From assembly GCF_000241265.1 (NCBI RefSeq), contig NZ_BAEE01000088.1, positions 17,201-81,200 of the forward strand: a DNA stretch of 64,000 nt. Reading direction: 5' to 3'. Made by a program: the position numbers and the translations under genes. Every line of letters starts with the position of its first letter. Position 1 is the stretch's first letter. This document shows, one piece after another, positions 17,981-27,291 of the stretch. Source of the DNA: Gordonia araii NBRC 100433 (GTDB lineage Bacteria; Actinomycetota; Actinomycetes; Mycobacteriales; Mycobacteriaceae). Under the pieces are notes generated by a model. It was not told where the DNA came from and did not search any database. It saw only the letters and a program-made list of their open reading frames with translations.

Positions 17981-18697
17981 ATGGCACAACGAAGCAAGGC
18001 TTACCGCGCCGCAGCGGAGAAGGTCGACAAGGAGAATCTGTACAGCCCGCTGGAGGCTGCTCAGCTCGCCAAGGACACCTCGTCCAAGAACACCGATTCC
18101 ACCGTCGAGGTCGCCATCCGGCTCGGCGTCGACCCCCGCAAGGCCGATCAGCTGGTCCGCGGCACCGTCAACCTGCCGCACGGCACCGGTAAGACGGCGC
18201 GCGTGATCGTGTTCGCCGCCGGTGACAAGGCCACCGAGGCCGCCGCGGCCGGTGCCGACGAGGTGGGCGCCGAGGACCTGATCGAGAAGATCAGCGGCGG
18301 CTGGCTGGAGTTCGACGCGGCGATCGCCACCCCGGACCAGATGGCGAAGGTCGGTCGTATCGCCCGTGTCCTGGGTCCGCGCGGCCTGATGCCGAACCCG
18401 AAGACCGGCACGGTGACTACCGACGTCACCAAGGCGGTCAACGACATCAAGGGCGGCAAGATCAACTTCCGCGTCGACAAGGCAGCCAACCTGCACTTCG
18501 TCATCGGCAAGGCGTCGTTCTCCGCCGAGCAGCTCGCCGAGAACTACGGCGCGGCGTTCGACGAGATCATGCGTGCGAAGCCCTCGGCGGCCAAGGGGCG
18601 ATACGTCAAGAAGGTCACCGTCTCCACGACGACGGGCCCGGGCATCCCGGTCGACCCGCAGGTGACGCGCAACTTCGCCGAGACCGCGCAGGCGTAG
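17981..18697 (+). CDS. rplA: 50S ribosomal protein L1
   Basis: A 238-residue L1 of the ribosomal stalk, which also represses its own mRNA in many bacteria. The signature [16 protein letters not shown] lies near residues 127-142, and the N-terminal [15 protein letters not shown] matches actinobacterial L1. ATG 17981 follows GAGAAGGA. Transcription ends at the strong terminator 18721-18757. Confidence 0.97.
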   Translation: MAQRSKAYRAAAEKVDKENLYSPLEAAQLAKDTSSKNTDSTVEVAIRLGVDPRKADQLVRGTVNLPHGTGKTARVIVFAAGDKATEAAAAGADEVGAEDLIEKISGGWLEFDAAIATPDQMAKVGRIARVLGPRGLMPNPKTGTVTTDVTKAVNDIKGGKINFRVDKAANLHFVIGKASFSAEQLAENYGAAFDEIMRAKPSAAKGRYVKKVTVSTTTGPGIPVDPQVTRNFAETAQA

Positions 18698-18720
18698 GTC
18701 TCCGCAAACCCAACGCAACG

Positions 18721-18757
18721 GGACAAACCCCACACCGAAACGGTGTGGGGTTTGTCC
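18721..18757. terminator. Strong terminator after rplA
   Basis: A perfect 17-bp stem (18721-18737 with 18741-18757) with an AAA loop, ending in the run GGGTTTGTCC. It closes the secE-nusG-rplK-rplA unit. The next gene starts 32 bp later. Confidence 0.92.
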
Positions 18758-18789
18758 GTTCTGCGGGGTTCGCGCGCTACGTTGGCGGG

Positions 18790-19608
18790 GTGGACATCAA
18801 CGATCGGGTAGCAATCGTCACCGGCGCGGCAAGCGGGATCGGCTCCGCGCTGGCGCGGGAACTCGTTCGACGCGGAGCCCGTGTCGTCGTCGCCGATCTC
18901 GACGGCGAAGCCACGGAGGCGACGGCGGCTTCGCTGCCCGAGGGATCAGCCGTCGCGGTCGCCGGCGACACGTCCCGGCCCGCGGTCATCGACGCCCAGA
19001 TCGCAGCCGCGGAGAAGGCATTCGGGCCGGTGGACATGTACTTCGCCAACGCCGGTATCGGGGGCGCTCCCGGCCTCGCCGCCACCGACGACGACTGGAC
19101 GCTGGCCCTCGACGTGAACCTGCTGGCCCATGTACGGGCGGCCCGTGCGCTGGTGCCCGGCTGGGCGGCCAGGGGGAGTGGCTACTTCGTCACCACCGCG
19201 TCCGCGGCCGGGTTGCTCTCCCAGATCGGCTCGGCGACCTATTCGACGACCAAGCACGCCGCGGTCGGATTCGCCGAGTGGCTGTCGATCACCTACGGCG
19301 ACGAGGGTGTCGGCGTCAGCTGCGTCTGTCCGATGGGCGTCGACACGGCGTTGTTGCGCCCCGACCGCGAGGTGAGCGCCGAGGAGGCGCTGATGCTGCA
19401 CACCGTCGAATCGGCCGGTGAGGTGCTGACGCCTGAAAACGTGGCGAGCGCGGTGCTCGACGCCGTCGAGCAGGGGCGTTTCCTGGTGTTGCCGCACCCG
19501 GAAGTGCTCGACATGTACCGGGGCAAGGGTGCCGACTACGGCCGCTGGATCGGCGGGATGCGACGACTGCAGCACGGTATGCGCGAAGCGTTGTCCGGCG
19601 ACGCATGA
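18790..19608 (+). CDS. SDR-family oxidoreductase
   Basis: A 272-residue classical short-chain dehydrogenase/reductase. It has the cofactor motif TGAASGIG near residues 10-17, ADLDGE after the second strand (favouring NAD), NAGIGG, and the catalytic set with Ser in TTASAAG and YSTTK. The substrate is unknown. GTG 18790 is used because upstream codons overlap the rplA terminator. A gap of 52 bp separates it from the DUF2786 gene. Confidence 0.87.
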   Translation: MDINDRVAIVTGAASGIGSALARELVRRGARVVVADLDGEATEATAASLPEGSAVAVAGDTSRPAVIDAQIAAAEKAFGPVDMYFANAGIGGAPGLAATDDDWTLALDVNLLAHVRAARALVPGWAARGSGYFVTTASAAGLLSQIGSATYSTTKHAAVGFAEWLSITYGDEGVGVSCVCPMGVDTALLRPDREVSAEEALMLHTVESAGEVLTPENVASAVLDAVEQGRFLVLPHPEVLDMYRGKGADYGRWIGGMRRLQHGMREALSGDA

Positions 19609-19660
19609 CGCGCGGACGCGGCAGCGGGAACCGAACGCGGCGCCGAATAGTCTAAGAAGT

Positions 19661-20485
19661 ATGCGCGACGACAAGACGCTCGCCCGGATCGCGGCCCTGC
19701 TGCGCCAAGCCGAGGGCACCGACAACGAGCACGAGGCCGAGACGTTCATGGCCGCTGCCCAGCGGCTGGCGACCGCGGCCTCGATCGACTTGGCCCTCGC
19801 CCGCGCACACGACCCCGCGGCCCGTCAGCGCGTCACCCCGGTCGCGAGACAGATCACCATCGGCGAGGCGGGCAAACGCGGGCTGCGGACCTACGTCCAG
19901 CTGTTCGTCGCCGTAGCGCGCGCCAACGACGTCACCGTCGACGTCGCCCATAACTCGACCTTCGTCCTCGCCTACGGGTTCGACACCGACATCGACACGA
20001 CCGAGGCGCTGTACACCTCCTTGCTCATCCAGATGGTCGCCGCCAGCGACGCCTACCTGAAGTCCGGGGAGTACAAGGGGGAGCGGGCCGCCCGGGTGGT
20101 CCGGCGCGGCCGGGGGTTGACGTCGCGCCGCGTCGTCGAGCACACGCCGCTCTCGCCGATCACCGCTCGGCTCAACTTCCAATCGGCATTCGCCGAGCGC
20201 GTCGGGACGCGCCTGACCGCGGCGCGCGACGAGGCCCGCGCGGACGCGCAGGCACGTGAGGACGACGCGGGGGAGCACTCCACTGCGGTCGCGTTGCGCC
20301 ACAAGGAGGTCGAGGTGACGAACTTTTACACCGAGCAGTCCACGGCCCGCGGAAGCTGGCGGGCGGCGCGTGCGGGCGCCGGCTACTCGGAGGCGGCCCG
20401 CCGGGCCGGGGATCGCGCCGGGCGCCGGGCGCGGCTGGGCGAGCAGTCGCGCCTCGGCGGTGCGCGCGGCGCCCTCGACGGCTGA
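19661..20485 (+). CDS. DUF2786 domain protein
   Basis: A 274-residue protein. The N-terminal 45 residues (LARIAALLRQAEGTDNEHEAETFMAAAQRLA) are the DUF2786 helical domain, which is also found in phage and plasmid proteins. The middle region is followed by a highly charged Arg/Ala-rich C-terminus that may bind nucleic acid. ATG 19661 starts exactly at the domain. The metallohydrolase gene starts 10 bp after its stop, so the two are probably a pair. Function unknown. Confidence 0.82.
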   Translation: MRDDKTLARIAALLRQAEGTDNEHEAETFMAAAQRLATAASIDLALARAHDPAARQRVTPVARQITIGEAGKRGLRTYVQLFVAVARANDVTVDVAHNSTFVLAYGFDTDIDTTEALYTSLLIQMVAASDAYLKSGEYKGERAARVVRRGRGLTSRRVVEHTPLSPITARLNFQSAFAERVGTRLTAARDEARADAQAREDDAGEHSTAVALRHKEVEVTNFYTEQSTARGSWRAARAGAGYSEAARRAGDRAGRRARLGEQSRLGGARGALDG

Positions 20486-20495
20486 GACCGCGCCG

Positions 20496-20996
20496 ATGGC
20501 GTCGCGTCCCCCCGACCGGCAGCGCAGCGCGGTCTACGCGGCCGAGCGGATGGTGCTCGGACTCTTCGACAACGTCGGGTCGACCCGGGCCGCCACGATC
20601 GGCGGCACGAACCTCACCTTGCCGGCCGAAGCCAAGTTCGCGTCTCTCGACTCGATCCGCCGCTACGTCGACGGCGTCCTGTCTTTGCCGGCCGTGATCG
20701 ATCGGTTTCCCCGCGCGACGGTCCCCGTCCGGGCGCGCGCGCGCCGCGGGGTGAAGGCCGCGACCTATGAGGCCGGCGAGGGCGGCGGGGTGATAGCGAT
20801 CCCCGAATCCGCAAGTGGCAGATGGGCGTTGCGGGAACTCGTCGTCCTGCACGAACTGGCGCACCATCTCGACGATTCCGGCGAGGCCGCGCACGGATCG
20901 CCGTTCCGCGGTGTTCTCGTCGACCTGGTCGAGGCGGCCCTCGGCCCGGAGGCGGCGTTCGCGTATCGAGTGATCTTCGGGGAATCCGGATTGTAG
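20496..20996 (+). CDS. Putative metallohydrolase (TIGR04338 type)
   Basis: A 166-residue protein with a clear zinc-protease-like motif HELAHH at residues 119-124 and a possible third ligand His133, giving a gluzincin or SprT-like active site. The rest of the sequence matches the actinobacterial TIGR04338 group as I recall it. No signal peptide or membrane helix is visible, so it is probably cytoplasmic. It is tightly coupled to the DUF2786 gene (10 bp). Biological substrate unknown. Confidence 0.8.
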   Translation: MASRPPDRQRSAVYAAERMVLGLFDNVGSTRAATIGGTNLTLPAEAKFASLDSIRRYVDGVLSLPAVIDRFPRATVPVRARARRGVKAATYEAGEGGGVIAIPESASGRWALRELVVLHELAHHLDDSGEAAHGSPFRGVLVDLVEAALGPEAAFAYRVIFGESGL

Positions 20997-21126
20997 GTCG
21001 ATTGACCCACTATGGTTGAGCCGCAGAACACAAATAGTGACGGCATGTGATTGCCGACACAAAGCCGGGTGATACCGTAGTCCGGAAATTCCGCGCCGCT
21101 ATCGACCGAAGGGGGTGAGTACCGCC

Positions 21127-21984
21127 GTGGGCGTTCCCGCCAGCTATCAACCGTCCGGCTTTCGCTGGGCGTATCGGCTCTACGACTCGCTCCTCAGGGC
21201 GATCGCGAACGTCGGGCACTTCCTCTCCTTCGCCTACTACGCGGTCCGGTACGCCCCGCAGGCGATGTGGCGGTTTCGCGGCCAGACGATTCGCACCGTC
21301 ACCGACCTGGCATGGGGCCGCGGCGCGATCATCGTCGGCGGAGGCACCGCGCTGGTGATGGCGGTGCTCGGCCTCGCCGCCGGGGCGACGGTCGCCATCG
21401 TCGCGCACGGCACGCTCAGCATGCTCGACCTCGGACCGGTCGCCGGCGGTGTCGCGTCCTACGCGATCACCCGGGAGTTCGCTCCGCTGCTCGCCGCCCT
21501 CGGATTCGCCGTACAGGCCGGATGCCGGATGACGGCGGAGATCGGGTCGATGCGCATCAGCGAGGAGATCGACGCGTTGGAGGTCGTCGGCGTCCACTCG
21601 ATCGGCTTCGTCGTGTCGACCCGAGTGATCGCCGGCATCATCACGATCCTGCCGACCTTCCTCATCGCGACCCTTGCCGCCTACCTGTCCAGCGCGTTCG
21701 TCGTGCAGACCCGCGGGGAATCGGCAGGCGCCTACAAGCACTACTTCAACCAGTTCATCAACTTCCCCGACCTCGTGTTCGCGACGTTGAAGGTCGCGAT
21801 CTTCATCATCGTGATCATCGTCATCCACTGCTACAAGGGCTACTTCGCGGCGGGTGGGCCGGAGGGCGTCGGGGTGGCTTCTGGCCGCGCGATTCGCGCC
21901 AGCCTCGTCGCCATCGTGGCGCTCGATCTCGTGCTCACACTAATCTTCTGGGGCTTCAACTCCCCGTTCGTGTTCCGGGGGTGA
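21127..21984 (+). CDS. yrbEB: YrbEB-type permease of Mce cluster 1
   Basis: About 285-residue MlaE-like integral membrane permease of an Mce lipid importer; it normally pairs with YrbEA and an ATPase. The EQ-loop-like MRISEEIDALEVVGVHSI and C-terminal HCYKGYFAAGGPEGVGVASG are typical of the B-type. Five to six hydrophobic segments are visible. The start is GTG 21127, spaced about 10 bp from AAGGGGGTGA; GTG 21115 is an alternative but overlaps that sequence. It opens the cluster without a YrbEA before it, which is unusual. mceA begins 6 bp after its stop. Confidence 0.93.
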   Translation: MGVPASYQPSGFRWAYRLYDSLLRAIANVGHFLSFAYYAVRYAPQAMWRFRGQTIRTVTDLAWGRGAIIVGGGTALVMAVLGLAAGATVAIVAHGTLSMLDLGPVAGGVASYAITREFAPLLAALGFAVQAGCRMTAEIGSMRISEEIDALEVVGVHSIGFVVSTRVIAGIITILPTFLIATLAAYLSSAFVVQTRGESAGAYKHYFNQFINFPDLVFATLKVAIFIIVIIVIHCYKGYFAAGGPEGVGVASGRAIRASLVAIVALDLVLTLIFWGFNSPFVFRG

Positions 21985-21990
21985 TGGGAG

Positions 21991-23025
21991 ATGCCAGATT
22001 TTCGCGCACCGGGTATGGCCGCTGACCGCGGCACGTACCTGAGCCGCGCCGTCTTCGCGATCATCGGCGCCGTCGTCGTGACTATCGCCGCGGTCGCCAT
22101 CTCGACGGCCCTGCCCGACGACGCTCTCCGCATCCGGATGCACACCGACACCCTCGCCGGAGGCATCGAGGAGGGCACCGGCGTCGTGGTGAACGGCTCG
22201 GAGATCGGCCTGGTGCGGTCGGTCGCCGCCAACAACGGCGGCTATGTGCTCGACCTCGAACTCGACAAGAACCGGCTGACCGACCCCGGCATACTCACGA
22301 CGACGACGCGCCTGAGCTACGCGCCCAAGAACCTCTTCGGCATCTCCGCGGTCGTCCTCAACAGCGAACCGGGCGGCGATCCGATCGCCAGCGGCGGCGA
22401 GTTCTTCCCGGATACGCCGGTCGACGCCACGCTGACCGCGCTGCTGCGCCAGCTCAGCGATATGCAGGACAAGGCCTTCGACCCGTACGTCAGCGATCTG
22501 CTCGCCAAAGCCGACCGCGCCTCGATGGCCTTCATGCCCGTGCTGGAGATCCTCGGTCGGCTCACCGGCCTCGTGGTCGAGACCGAGTCGATTCCGGCCG
22601 AGGTCTCGCTGCCGCAGCTGACCGGTCTGGTCGGCGGGCTGCCCGACAGCCTGCGGCAGATCCTTCCGTCGGTGAACAAGGTCCTCGACTGGCCGGAGGC
22701 ACGCAAGGGCGGCACCGAATATCTGGAGCGCATGCGCAAGGGCTTCGATCACGCCACCAACACCACGATGGGCAGCCTGGGGCGGCTGCTCGGCCCGGCG
22801 GCCGTCGGGCAGCTCATGCCGCTCATGAAGGACGTGCTGCCGCTGCTTGAGCGGATCCTGGAGAGTTCGCCCAACGCGCGCAAGAACGGGCTGCAGATCC
22901 GCCAGCTGATCTACAACCTCGACCGCGCGCTGCCCAAGGTCGGCGGGCGCCCGGTGCTCAAGGTCGACGTGGTGCTGCGCGGTATGCCCGGCCCGGTCGC
23001 CGGACTGACGGGAGGAGTGCGGTGA
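21991..23025 (+). CDS. mceA: MceA-family substrate-binding protein, cluster 1
   Basis: A 344-residue Mce protein with one N-terminal membrane anchor (about residues 20-42) and a periplasmic MCE domain (GGIEEGTGVVVNGSEIGLVRSV) followed by a helical region, the subunit layout of Mce lipid-transport tunnels. It is shorter than the cluster 2 MceA (444) because it lacks the extended C-terminus. The start is ATG 21991. Its stop overlaps the mceB start (GTGA), indicating translational coupling. Confidence 0.92.
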   Translation: MPDFRAPGMAADRGTYLSRAVFAIIGAVVVTIAAVAISTALPDDALRIRMHTDTLAGGIEEGTGVVVNGSEIGLVRSVAANNGGYVLDLELDKNRLTDPGILTTTTRLSYAPKNLFGISAVVLNSEPGGDPIASGGEFFPDTPVDATLTALLRQLSDMQDKAFDPYVSDLLAKADRASMAFMPVLEILGRLTGLVVETESIPAEVSLPQLTGLVGGLPDSLRQILPSVNKVLDWPEARKGGTEYLERMRKGFDHATNTTMGSLGRLLGPAAVGQLMPLMKDVLPLLERILESSPNARKNGLQIRQLIYNLDRALPKVGGRPVLKVDVVLRGMPGPVAGLTGGVR

Positions 23026-24047
23026 CCACGGCCAAGCGGGCGCTGATCTACCTCATTGTTTTCGCCATCGTCGCGATCGGCGGCGGAATCTTCGTCACCA
23101 ACGGAATCCTCCGTCCCGTGCAGGGTGCCGATGCGGAGTACACCGCCGACTTCACCAACGTCTCCGGCCTTCGCGTCGGCAACGACGTGCGCCGACTCGG
23201 CACCCGCGTCGGCAAGGTGACCGCCGTCGATCTGCACCGGGAAGAGGATTCGGAGAACACGATCGCCCGGGTGAAGTTCACTCTCGCCCAGGGCGAGGAA
23301 CTCTTCGGCGACACCCGATTGGCCATCCGCTACCTGAACCTCACCGGGATCCGCTACCTGGACCTGCAGCAGCAGGCCCGGTCGGGTTCGCCGCTGGCGC
23401 CGGGTGCGACGGTCGGGTTGAGTTCGACGACCCCATCCTTCGACATCACGCAGGTCTTCCACGGTCTCGCGCCGGTGTTCGCGGTGATGGACGCCGACGA
23501 CATCAACCGATTCGCCGAGGGCATGCTGGCGATCGTGGAGGGCGACGGCTCGGGCTTCGCCGAGACGATCGGCTCGCTCACGAAGGTCCTCGGCCTGGTC
23601 AACGAGCAATCCGAAGTCGTCGACACGCTGGTCGACAACATGAGCGTGCTGTCGCGCGCGATTCACGGCAATTCGCGCTACATCGACCCGATGATCAACT
23701 ACATCCAGCGGTTCGGGAACATCCTGATCGCCAAGGCGGCCGACCTGCGGAACTTCGGCGACCAGACCGGCGCGGTGATCGCCAGCCTCGACGACGTGCT
23801 GGGCGCGATGGGCTTCGAGCCCAACGATTCACCGGGATTCAACGACCTCGTCCGCCAGTTCATGCCCATCGGCGAGGCGGTCGTCGGAATCCTGGCACTG
23901 ACTCCCGGGCTGCTCGCCGCGGTCAACTCCGTGCTGCCGCCGGCGGGAACGAACGCGTCGATGCAGTGCTCCAAAGGCCAGGCGCCGGTGCCGGCCAATC
24001 TCAAGCTGTTCCTCCGCGGATCGCAGGTGACGCTATGTCGGCGCTAG
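23022..24047 (+). CDS. mceB: MceB-family protein, cluster 1
   Basis: A 341-residue Mce protein: N-terminal membrane helix (residues 8-27), MCE domain with TNVSGLRVGNDVRRLGTRVGKV, and the characteristic IRYLNLTGIRYLDL motif of the MceB subgroup, then a helical C-terminal part ending in a Cys-containing MQCSKGQ tail. The GTG start overlaps the mceA stop, and the gene overlaps mceC by 13 bp. It would be one of six subunits of the hetero-hexameric tunnel. Confidence 0.92.
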   Translation: MTTAKRALIYLIVFAIVAIGGGIFVTNGILRPVQGADAEYTADFTNVSGLRVGNDVRRLGTRVGKVTAVDLHREEDSENTIARVKFTLAQGEELFGDTRLAIRYLNLTGIRYLDLQQQARSGSPLAPGATVGLSSTTPSFDITQVFHGLAPVFAVMDADDINRFAEGMLAIVEGDGSGFAETIGSLTKVLGLVNEQSEVVDTLVDNMSVLSRAIHGNSRYIDPMINYIQRFGNILIAKAADLRNFGDQTGAVIASLDDVLGAMGFEPNDSPGFNDLVRQFMPIGEAVVGILALTPGLLAAVNSVLPPAGTNASMQCSKGQAPVPANLKLFLRGSQVTLCRR

Positions 24048-25108
24048 ACGAGAACACCGAGACGAAGGCCGCCGGCCGCGGATGGTCGCCTCGGGCGCTG
24101 CTGCGGCGACTGTCCGATCGGCCCGCCATGTCCAATGCGCAGCGCGAACGCATGGAGATGCGGTGGGGGATCGCCAGCGCCGTCGTCCTCCTCGTCATGG
24201 GCCTGGTGGCGGCGGGCATCTATGTCTTCACGCCCGGTCAGGCACGGCTGACGGCCCAGTTCGACGAGGCGGGTCAGATCAAAGCGGGCGACAGTGTCCG
24301 TGTCGCCGGGGTGCCGGTCGGCACCGTCAAGAAGGTCACGCTCGCCGACGACCATGTCGTCGTCGAGATGTCGGTCGCCCGGGACGTGTTCATCGGCGAG
24401 GATTCGCGGGCCGACGCCAAGATGCTGACCGTCGTCGGCGGAAATTTCATCGACATCACCTCGGCGGGCAACGAGCGCCTGCGCGACAAGCCCATCGCGA
24501 AGGACAACACGTCGGTGCCGTACTCGCTGACGAAGACCTTCTCGCTGGCCCAGCCGAAGATCGAGGCCATCGACGCCGCGCCGCTGCGCAAGACGCTGGT
24601 GCAGGTGCAGGAGGGATTCGCGGCCAACCCGGGCGCGCTCAAGCGCAACCTGTCGGTCATGCAGTCGATGCTGACCAACCTGAACAACAGGCAGGACGAG
24701 TTCGGCACGATGCTGTCGCTGGCCGCCGAATACACCCAGTCGATCAACGTCAGCGGCGACATCCTGACCGCACTCGGCCGCAACCTCGCCGATTTCGTCA
24801 CCGAGTTCGAGAGCTACGGCACGCGACTCTCCTACGCGTTCCAGCGCTTGGCCGACCTGCTCGAACGGGTCAAGGGCATCCTGCTCGAATACGACACGAC
24901 CATCGATCCGCTGGTGCGCCAGGTGGACGCGATAGGGCGCAAGTTCGGTCCGCTGCTGGAGCGCTACGAGCCGATGATCAAACAGGGCCGCGACCTCATC
25001 AAGCGGTTGCAGTCGATGGTCGGGCCCGACGGGTCGATTCGCGTCGACCAGTCGAACATCGTGCTGTCGACCGACTACTGCATGCCGGTCCCGGGGGTGA
25101 AGTGCTGA
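24035..25108 (+). CDS. mceC: MceC-family protein, cluster 1
   Basis: A 357-residue Mce protein starting MSALDENTETK; ATG 24035 lies inside the end of mceB. A membrane helix at about residues 48-68 is followed by the MCE domain FDEAGQIKAGDSVRVAGVPVGTVKKV and a long helical region. The C-terminus DYCMPVPGVKC holds two cysteines, as in other MceC proteins. The stop overlaps the mceD ATG (TGATG). Confidence 0.92.
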   Translation: MSALDENTETKAAGRGWSPRALLRRLSDRPAMSNAQRERMEMRWGIASAVVLLVMGLVAAGIYVFTPGQARLTAQFDEAGQIKAGDSVRVAGVPVGTVKKVTLADDHVVVEMSVARDVFIGEDSRADAKMLTVVGGNFIDITSAGNERLRDKPIAKDNTSVPYSLTKTFSLAQPKIEAIDAAPLRKTLVQVQEGFAANPGALKRNLSVMQSMLTNLNNRQDEFGTMLSLAAEYTQSINVSGDILTALGRNLADFVTEFESYGTRLSYAFQRLADLLERVKGILLEYDTTIDPLVRQVDAIGRKFGPLLERYEPMIKQGRDLIKRLQSMVGPDGSIRVDQSNIVLSTDYCMPVPGVKC

Positions 25109-26226
25109 TGCTGAAGAAGCTCGCCAGCTCCAAGTGGCTGATGTCCGGACTCGTGATCGCCGGGGTCATCGCCCTCGGTGTGGGCTACCTCGGATTCCAG
25201 CGCGTCACGACGCGGACCGTCAGCTATTGCGCCGAACTCGACGACGGCATCGGCATCTTCGCGGGCAACGCGGTGATGCGGCGCGGCGTGCAGATCGGCA
25301 CCGTGTCGAAGATCGAGTCGTCCGGGGGATCGGCGAAGGTGACCTTCTCCGTCGACGCCGACCAGCCCTTGCCCGCCGACGTACAGGCCACCAGCGTGGC
25401 GCCGTCGATCATCGCCGTGCGTCAGCTGGCCCTTCTCGGCGACTACCGCGGCGGGCCCAAGCTCGCCGCCGGCGCCTGCATCCCGCGCGCCCGGACCGCG
25501 ACCCCCGCGACGATCAGCGAGACGTTGCAGAGCGTCAACCGGCTTGCCCGCCAGCTCACCATCGACGGCGGCCCGCAGCAGACGGCGCAGGTCATGAAGA
25601 GCATCTCCACGATCTCCGGTGAACTCGACGGCGTCGGCCCGGTGCTGAACGGCCTCATCAAGCAACTCGCGGTACCGGCGCGCACCCCGATCGCGGGTGC
25701 ACTCGGCGACATGGCGACGGCGCTGGACAGCACGAGTGCGCTCACCGTCGGTCTGGCCGACAACTGGGGTGTGCTGCGGCAGCTGGTCGACAGCATCAAC
25801 GGGCTCACCGAGCCGGTCGTCGCGCCGCTCATCAAGCAGCTGACCCGCATCGCGTACGCGCTGCCCGAGATCTTGGTGAGCGTTTCGAGTCTGATCGATC
25901 GCTATCAGCACTTCGCCTGGCCGGCGCTGGACGTGATCCTGCCGATCACCCGCATCGTCGGTGCCGGTTTCCGCAACTGGGGCGACCTGCTCGGCATCGT
26001 GCCCGTGATCATCCGCGCCTTCGATGTCTCTTTCGACCAGAAGACGCTGGGCCTGCGCATCGGCTACAAGCCGCCGCGGACGCGAATCCCGGCGAAGAAT
26101 CCGAAGCTGACCTGCGCCAACGTCAACCGGTTCCTTCCCGGCCAGTGCCGCGTCGTGGGTCCCGACGCGATGGAACTCGACGCGCTGCGGGCGTTGATGC
26201 TGATGACGGGAGCGGGGCGACCATGA
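25108..26226 (+). CDS. mceD: MceD-family protein, cluster 1
   Basis: A 372-residue Mce protein. One N-terminal helix (about residues 9-28), an MCE domain with GIFAGNAVMRRGVQIGTVSKI, and a helical C-terminal half. The final part contains cysteines (LTCANVNRFLPGQC), common in MceD. The start ATG 25108 overlaps the mceC stop. Its own stop overlaps the first ATG of the mceE frame at 26223. Confidence 0.91.
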   Translation: MLKKLASSKWLMSGLVIAGVIALGVGYLGFQRVTTRTVSYCAELDDGIGIFAGNAVMRRGVQIGTVSKIESSGGSAKVTFSVDADQPLPADVQATSVAPSIIAVRQLALLGDYRGGPKLAAGACIPRARTATPATISETLQSVNRLARQLTIDGGPQQTAQVMKSISTISGELDGVGPVLNGLIKQLAVPARTPIAGALGDMATALDSTSALTVGLADNWGVLRQLVDSINGLTEPVVAPLIKQLTRIAYALPEILVSVSSLIDRYQHFAWPALDVILPITRIVGAGFRNWGDLLGIVPVIIRAFDVSFDQKTLGLRIGYKPPRTRIPAKNPKLTCANVNRFLPGQCRVVGPDAMELDALRALMLMTGAGRP

Positions 26227-27291
26227 CCACGACCATGATCGGGCAGCGCGCATCTCGCCGTAGCGCCAGGTTGCGCCTGGTGCGAACCGTGGCTCTCCTC
26301 GTCGCCGTCGTGGTCGCATCCTCGGGTTGCGCCGGCTTCTCCGTCGAGCGGCTCCCCGGCACCGGGCGCGGGCGGGGACACCTGGCCGCTGCATCTCGAA
26401 TTCGGCACCGTGATGAACCTGCCGACCGAGGCCAAGGTGACGGTGAACGGACTTCGCTCGGGTGTGGTGTCGGAGATCGCCTCGGCGCCCGACGTCGCGA
26501 AAGTGACCGTGCGGCTGAACCCGTCGACGGTGGTGGGTCGCAATGCCACGGTCGAGTTGCGGCAGGACACGTTGCTGGGCGACACCTACGTCGCCATCAC
26601 CAACCCGGCCGACGCGTACTCGCAGCCCGTCGAGCGCGGCGGAACTCTCGGCAAGGACCGGGTGAAACCCCCCGTCCAGGTCGAGGCGTTGCTCAACAGC
26701 CTGGCGAACTTCGTCGGCAGCGGCAGCCTGCCGCAACTGGGCAACACCTTCAACCGTCTCACCGAGCAGTTCCCGAAGGATCCCGCGGAGACGCGGCGGG
26801 CGAGCGTCGCACTCGTCGGGACGTTGCGCGCCCTGTCGGCGCAGAGTGAGAACCTCAACACGCTGCTGCTGTCGGTCGACGACATCGGCGGTCAGCTGGC
26901 CCAGATGGAGGACCGGCTGCGCTTCGTCTTCAGCGACGAGGGATCGCAATTCCTCGATGCCGTGACCGTGCCGGCGCAGATCGTCGACCTGCTGGCGCGC
27001 CTGCAGGGGACGCTGATTCCGGTGCTGCCGGCGATCCCGGTATTCAAAGCGCTCGCGGCGTTGATCGAGAAGGTCGTGAAGCCCCTGCTGATCCCTGGCT
27101 GGCCCGACTACTTCGGCCAGGCGTCCAATCCGCAGGCCATGCTCAACATCCTCACCGACCGCCTCGTGCCGTTCCTGAAGGCGGGACCGGCGGTCAACGT
27201 GAACAAGGTCGCGATCGAGAACGACGTGTCGAACAAGCAGCTGGCGGACCTGATGCTGCGCCAGCTGCGGATGATGGGGTTGGCGCGATGA
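26223..27291 (+). pseudogene. mceE: MceE-family lipoprotein gene, frameshifted, cluster 1
   Basis: The gene begins at ATG 26223, overlapping the mceD stop, and encodes a signal peptide with lipobox (VVASSGCAGF) typical of the lipid-anchored MceE subunit. After LPGTG the frame is lost. The expected continuation (DTWPLHLEFGTVMNLPTEAKV, split here by the shift) is read one base later, from about 26365, and runs intact to the stop at 27289-27291. The break lies in a G-rich run at about 26361-26377 and equals one extra base or two missing. It could be a sequencing error, a pseudogene or a slippage site. mceF overlaps its end in the ATGA manner, as expected of an intact operon. Confidence 0.85.

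Noticed and set aside
20997..21126. A KstR-type steroid operator before mce cluster 1
   Set aside because: AGAACA is present but no GTTC half-site at the correct spacing; no steroid genes are nearby. Only a loose TTGACC -35-like word at 21002 is seen.
26410..27291. Treating the downstream mceE frame alone as an intact gene
   Set aside because: It would lack the signal peptide and lipobox that are present in the neighbouring frame right after mceD, so a frameshifted gene is the better reading.
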